Assembly: GCA_965249005.1 (NCBI GenBank)
Contig: CBDFLD010000022.1
Span: 682,001 to 746,000 of the forward strand
Length of the DNA: 64,000 bases
DNA from: CBDFLD01 sp965249005
GTDB taxonomy: Bacteria > Acidobacteriota > UBA6911
Reading direction: 5' to 3'
Part shown: positions 63,801 through 64,000 of the stretch, piece by piece
How the letters are laid out: every line of letters starts with the position of its first letter
Numbering within the stretch: the first letter of the stretch is position 1
Notes under the pieces: model-generated
Told to the model about the DNA's origin: nothing
Seen by the model: only the letters and a program-made list of their open reading frames with translations
Database searches by the model: none
Translations under genes and position numbers: made by a program

Positions 63801-64000
63801 GTCGCGCGATACCTCGTCGAGGAACGCGTCATAGAATCGCAGCGTCTCCGGCTGCACCATCATGCGTGTGAATCGAGGATACTCACGGCCCTTCCCCTCG
63901 AAGGCCTGGCTGATCGCACGCAACTGTACCGTGGCGTAGTCCAGCCACTTCAAGAAGGACAGGCTTTCCCGCCCTTCGTACACAAAATCCGCCGTCGGAG
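60891..64000 (-). CDS. Large exported-type protein with CARDB-like C-terminus, 5' end outside window
   Basis: More than 1030 residues are present and the frame is open to the right edge, so the true start is upstream. Residues about 45-130 (from the first in-window GTG at 63983) look like a galactose-binding sandwich (NGRYHVTMVVGDLQIPRYGI, VYANGERVAADLFTA). The middle (about 350-700) is helix-rich with GGGWGDDVEINIVWQQ, GFFDGQADVEHTAEWTGDS and LDAEIDHPLNGRALLPAFWA, suggesting an (alpha/alpha)6-barrel as in polysaccharide lyases or hydrolases. The C-terminus (about 890-980) is a CARDB-like sandwich (VDLAIAAEEIEYGNGQIRLT, IHNIGNKDCGRFSVEVW). No family name can be given with confidence. It leads the GH97-Gfo/Idh gene row. 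Confidence 0.72.
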   Translation of the reverse strand, partial: PTADFVYEGRESLSFLKWLDYATVQLRAISQAFEGKGREYPRFTRMMVQPETLRFYDAFLDEVSRDAVLNPDVLSFKVALPNGRYHVTMVVGDLQIPRYGIEVYANGERVAADLFTAKAPWRASVVPGEPWPVRVSFPVRVVRNNLRLALRANDNLFYERAEVAAETPDYNYSQLPYVMGLSRAPKATSFFGKRMNYHGPATQMALAGMTIAPYEPPPLELVRQRLIVSRSVTDSHGLQGVEAFNGGDLRGAEAHFDRIPDSEARLKALAFLSLAGHLETDFAQEQRWADAASQVLAKGVKRDPENILLEDLLHVTRFFKEAEYKLEHGVETGVSQGRSEAACLLNWIGPQDLLYTKKLMRYGRVFANIDAHRWSQTWHVAEETFAELEARVAGNRFSQYFLDWDPTGWDVKDYSKGTEDAPRWAVMMREAFNRLIDQADWWHRHRQLPDGRLGGGWGDDVEINIVWQQLMLMNPDASPDAMEAVRALTEGVWWSGEVDRDAGFFDGQADVEHTAEWTGDSQALIQGIDYGNPIYYERSLKIAKLMRDLWTGINDKGHRHFKSMVLGNRTIGKSYGGVLDAEIDHPLNGRALLPAFWAWWYSPTDELDRLFTEWAEAWWEDRRRAENGKPPWVIPGPIGFHTDTLGGNHARVWRQGAPKTNAYENPTYAEFILDLFSRMYGNTGDEKWLRPVAADVGNQDVNTETTIAVGDPRGVRRVEDKYKALDRIDLEYLLQVIRTTWPSVTSEIVSTDRIAMPGLNPIVELLTGGKALNGLDFVPMTFRETSRDIAFMNLVSSPTHSKLILYNFKSQSETVHLNLWNLELGAEHSVVVGVDNQDDDEIDEVIQKFSYRHLHRGDAIRFDAPSRKPVVVEIRQVAPGARKPDRIVDLAIAAEEIEYGNGQIRLTIHNIGNKDCGRFSVEVWRGDPGEGTRLERFEIDHLGAPNDLEPRRIRRELPWTSPGGASENDPVRITVVLDPENVYQEITERNNVVSRTVPYREPEYRVPRVWDSLAESLNLPRRQPYPDDFPEEKRR

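Overview
The window most resembles an Acidobacteriota genome, probably a metagenome-derived or environmental strain. Three things point there. It has a large Oar-type TonB receptor with an N-terminal carboxypeptidase-like domain (30.2-33.7 kb). It has several CRTAC1-type (FG-GAP plus ASPIC/UnbV) secreted proteins. It is rich in secreted hydrolases with Tat-like or lipoprotein signals (GH97, DUF2961, DUF4432, Gfo/Idh, PHP-type metallohydrolases). No rRNA, tRNA or CRISPR array was seen. The phylum is an inference from gene content.

Layout. 0-3 kb (minus): a secreted esterase overlaps an IlvD/Edd-type dehydratase that runs off the left edge; a PAP2 phosphatase follows. 3.2-6.1 kb (plus): a secreted DUF5666 protein, an OmpR-type regulator and a histidine kinase whose extracytoplasmic part looks like another DUF5666 domain. 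6.1-6.8 kb (minus): a VapBC pair. 6.8-13.8 kb (minus): a MetE-like methyltransferase, a Gfo/Idh pseudogene with an internal deletion, a homocysteine methyltransferase fused to a SAM methyltransferase, a DUF4432 sugar-epimerase-like protein and a DUF2961/GH172-like protein. 13.9-21.4 kb: two beta-lactamase-fold serine hydrolases, an alpha/beta hydrolase and a 957-residue propeller-PHP fusion. 21.6-24.1 kb (minus): an ORF6N remnant and a two-subunit B12-dependent acyl-CoA mutase with a divergent active site.

24.4-38 kb: a TPR-PDZ protein, an exported-protein gene split by an IS3-like element, an intact IS256 element, the TonB receptor, a TPR protein and, convergently, a CRTAC1 protein. 37.7-43 kb holds two tandem copies of a two-gene PepSY-type membrane protein pair. 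One copy is split by an IS1380 element, and a second VapBC pair sits between the copies. 43-52.7 kb: a serine hydrolase, a BNR/sialidase-like protein, then a minus-strand run of SGNH hydrolase, TPR, CRTAC1, PepSY remnant and sulfatase. At 52.8 kb a second, inverted IS1380 copy splits a DUF2961 lipoprotein gene that also carries a frameshift. 55.8-64 kb is a carbohydrate-type cluster: a CehA/McbA metallohydrolase, a Gfo/Idh oxidoreductase, a GH97-like glycosidase and a >1000-residue exported protein cut by the right edge.

Two themes stand out. First, the region is genetically restless. All four intact IS copies have readable target duplications, three of them restore an interrupted reading frame exactly when removed, and there are several repeat families (heptamer arrays, hairpins, in-frame microrepeats). 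Second, one partnership recurs: TPR protein, CRTAC1 protein and PepSY-type membrane helices, in intact, IS-broken and remnant states beside a TonB receptor or a sulfatase. This suggests a surface or uptake function that has not been named.
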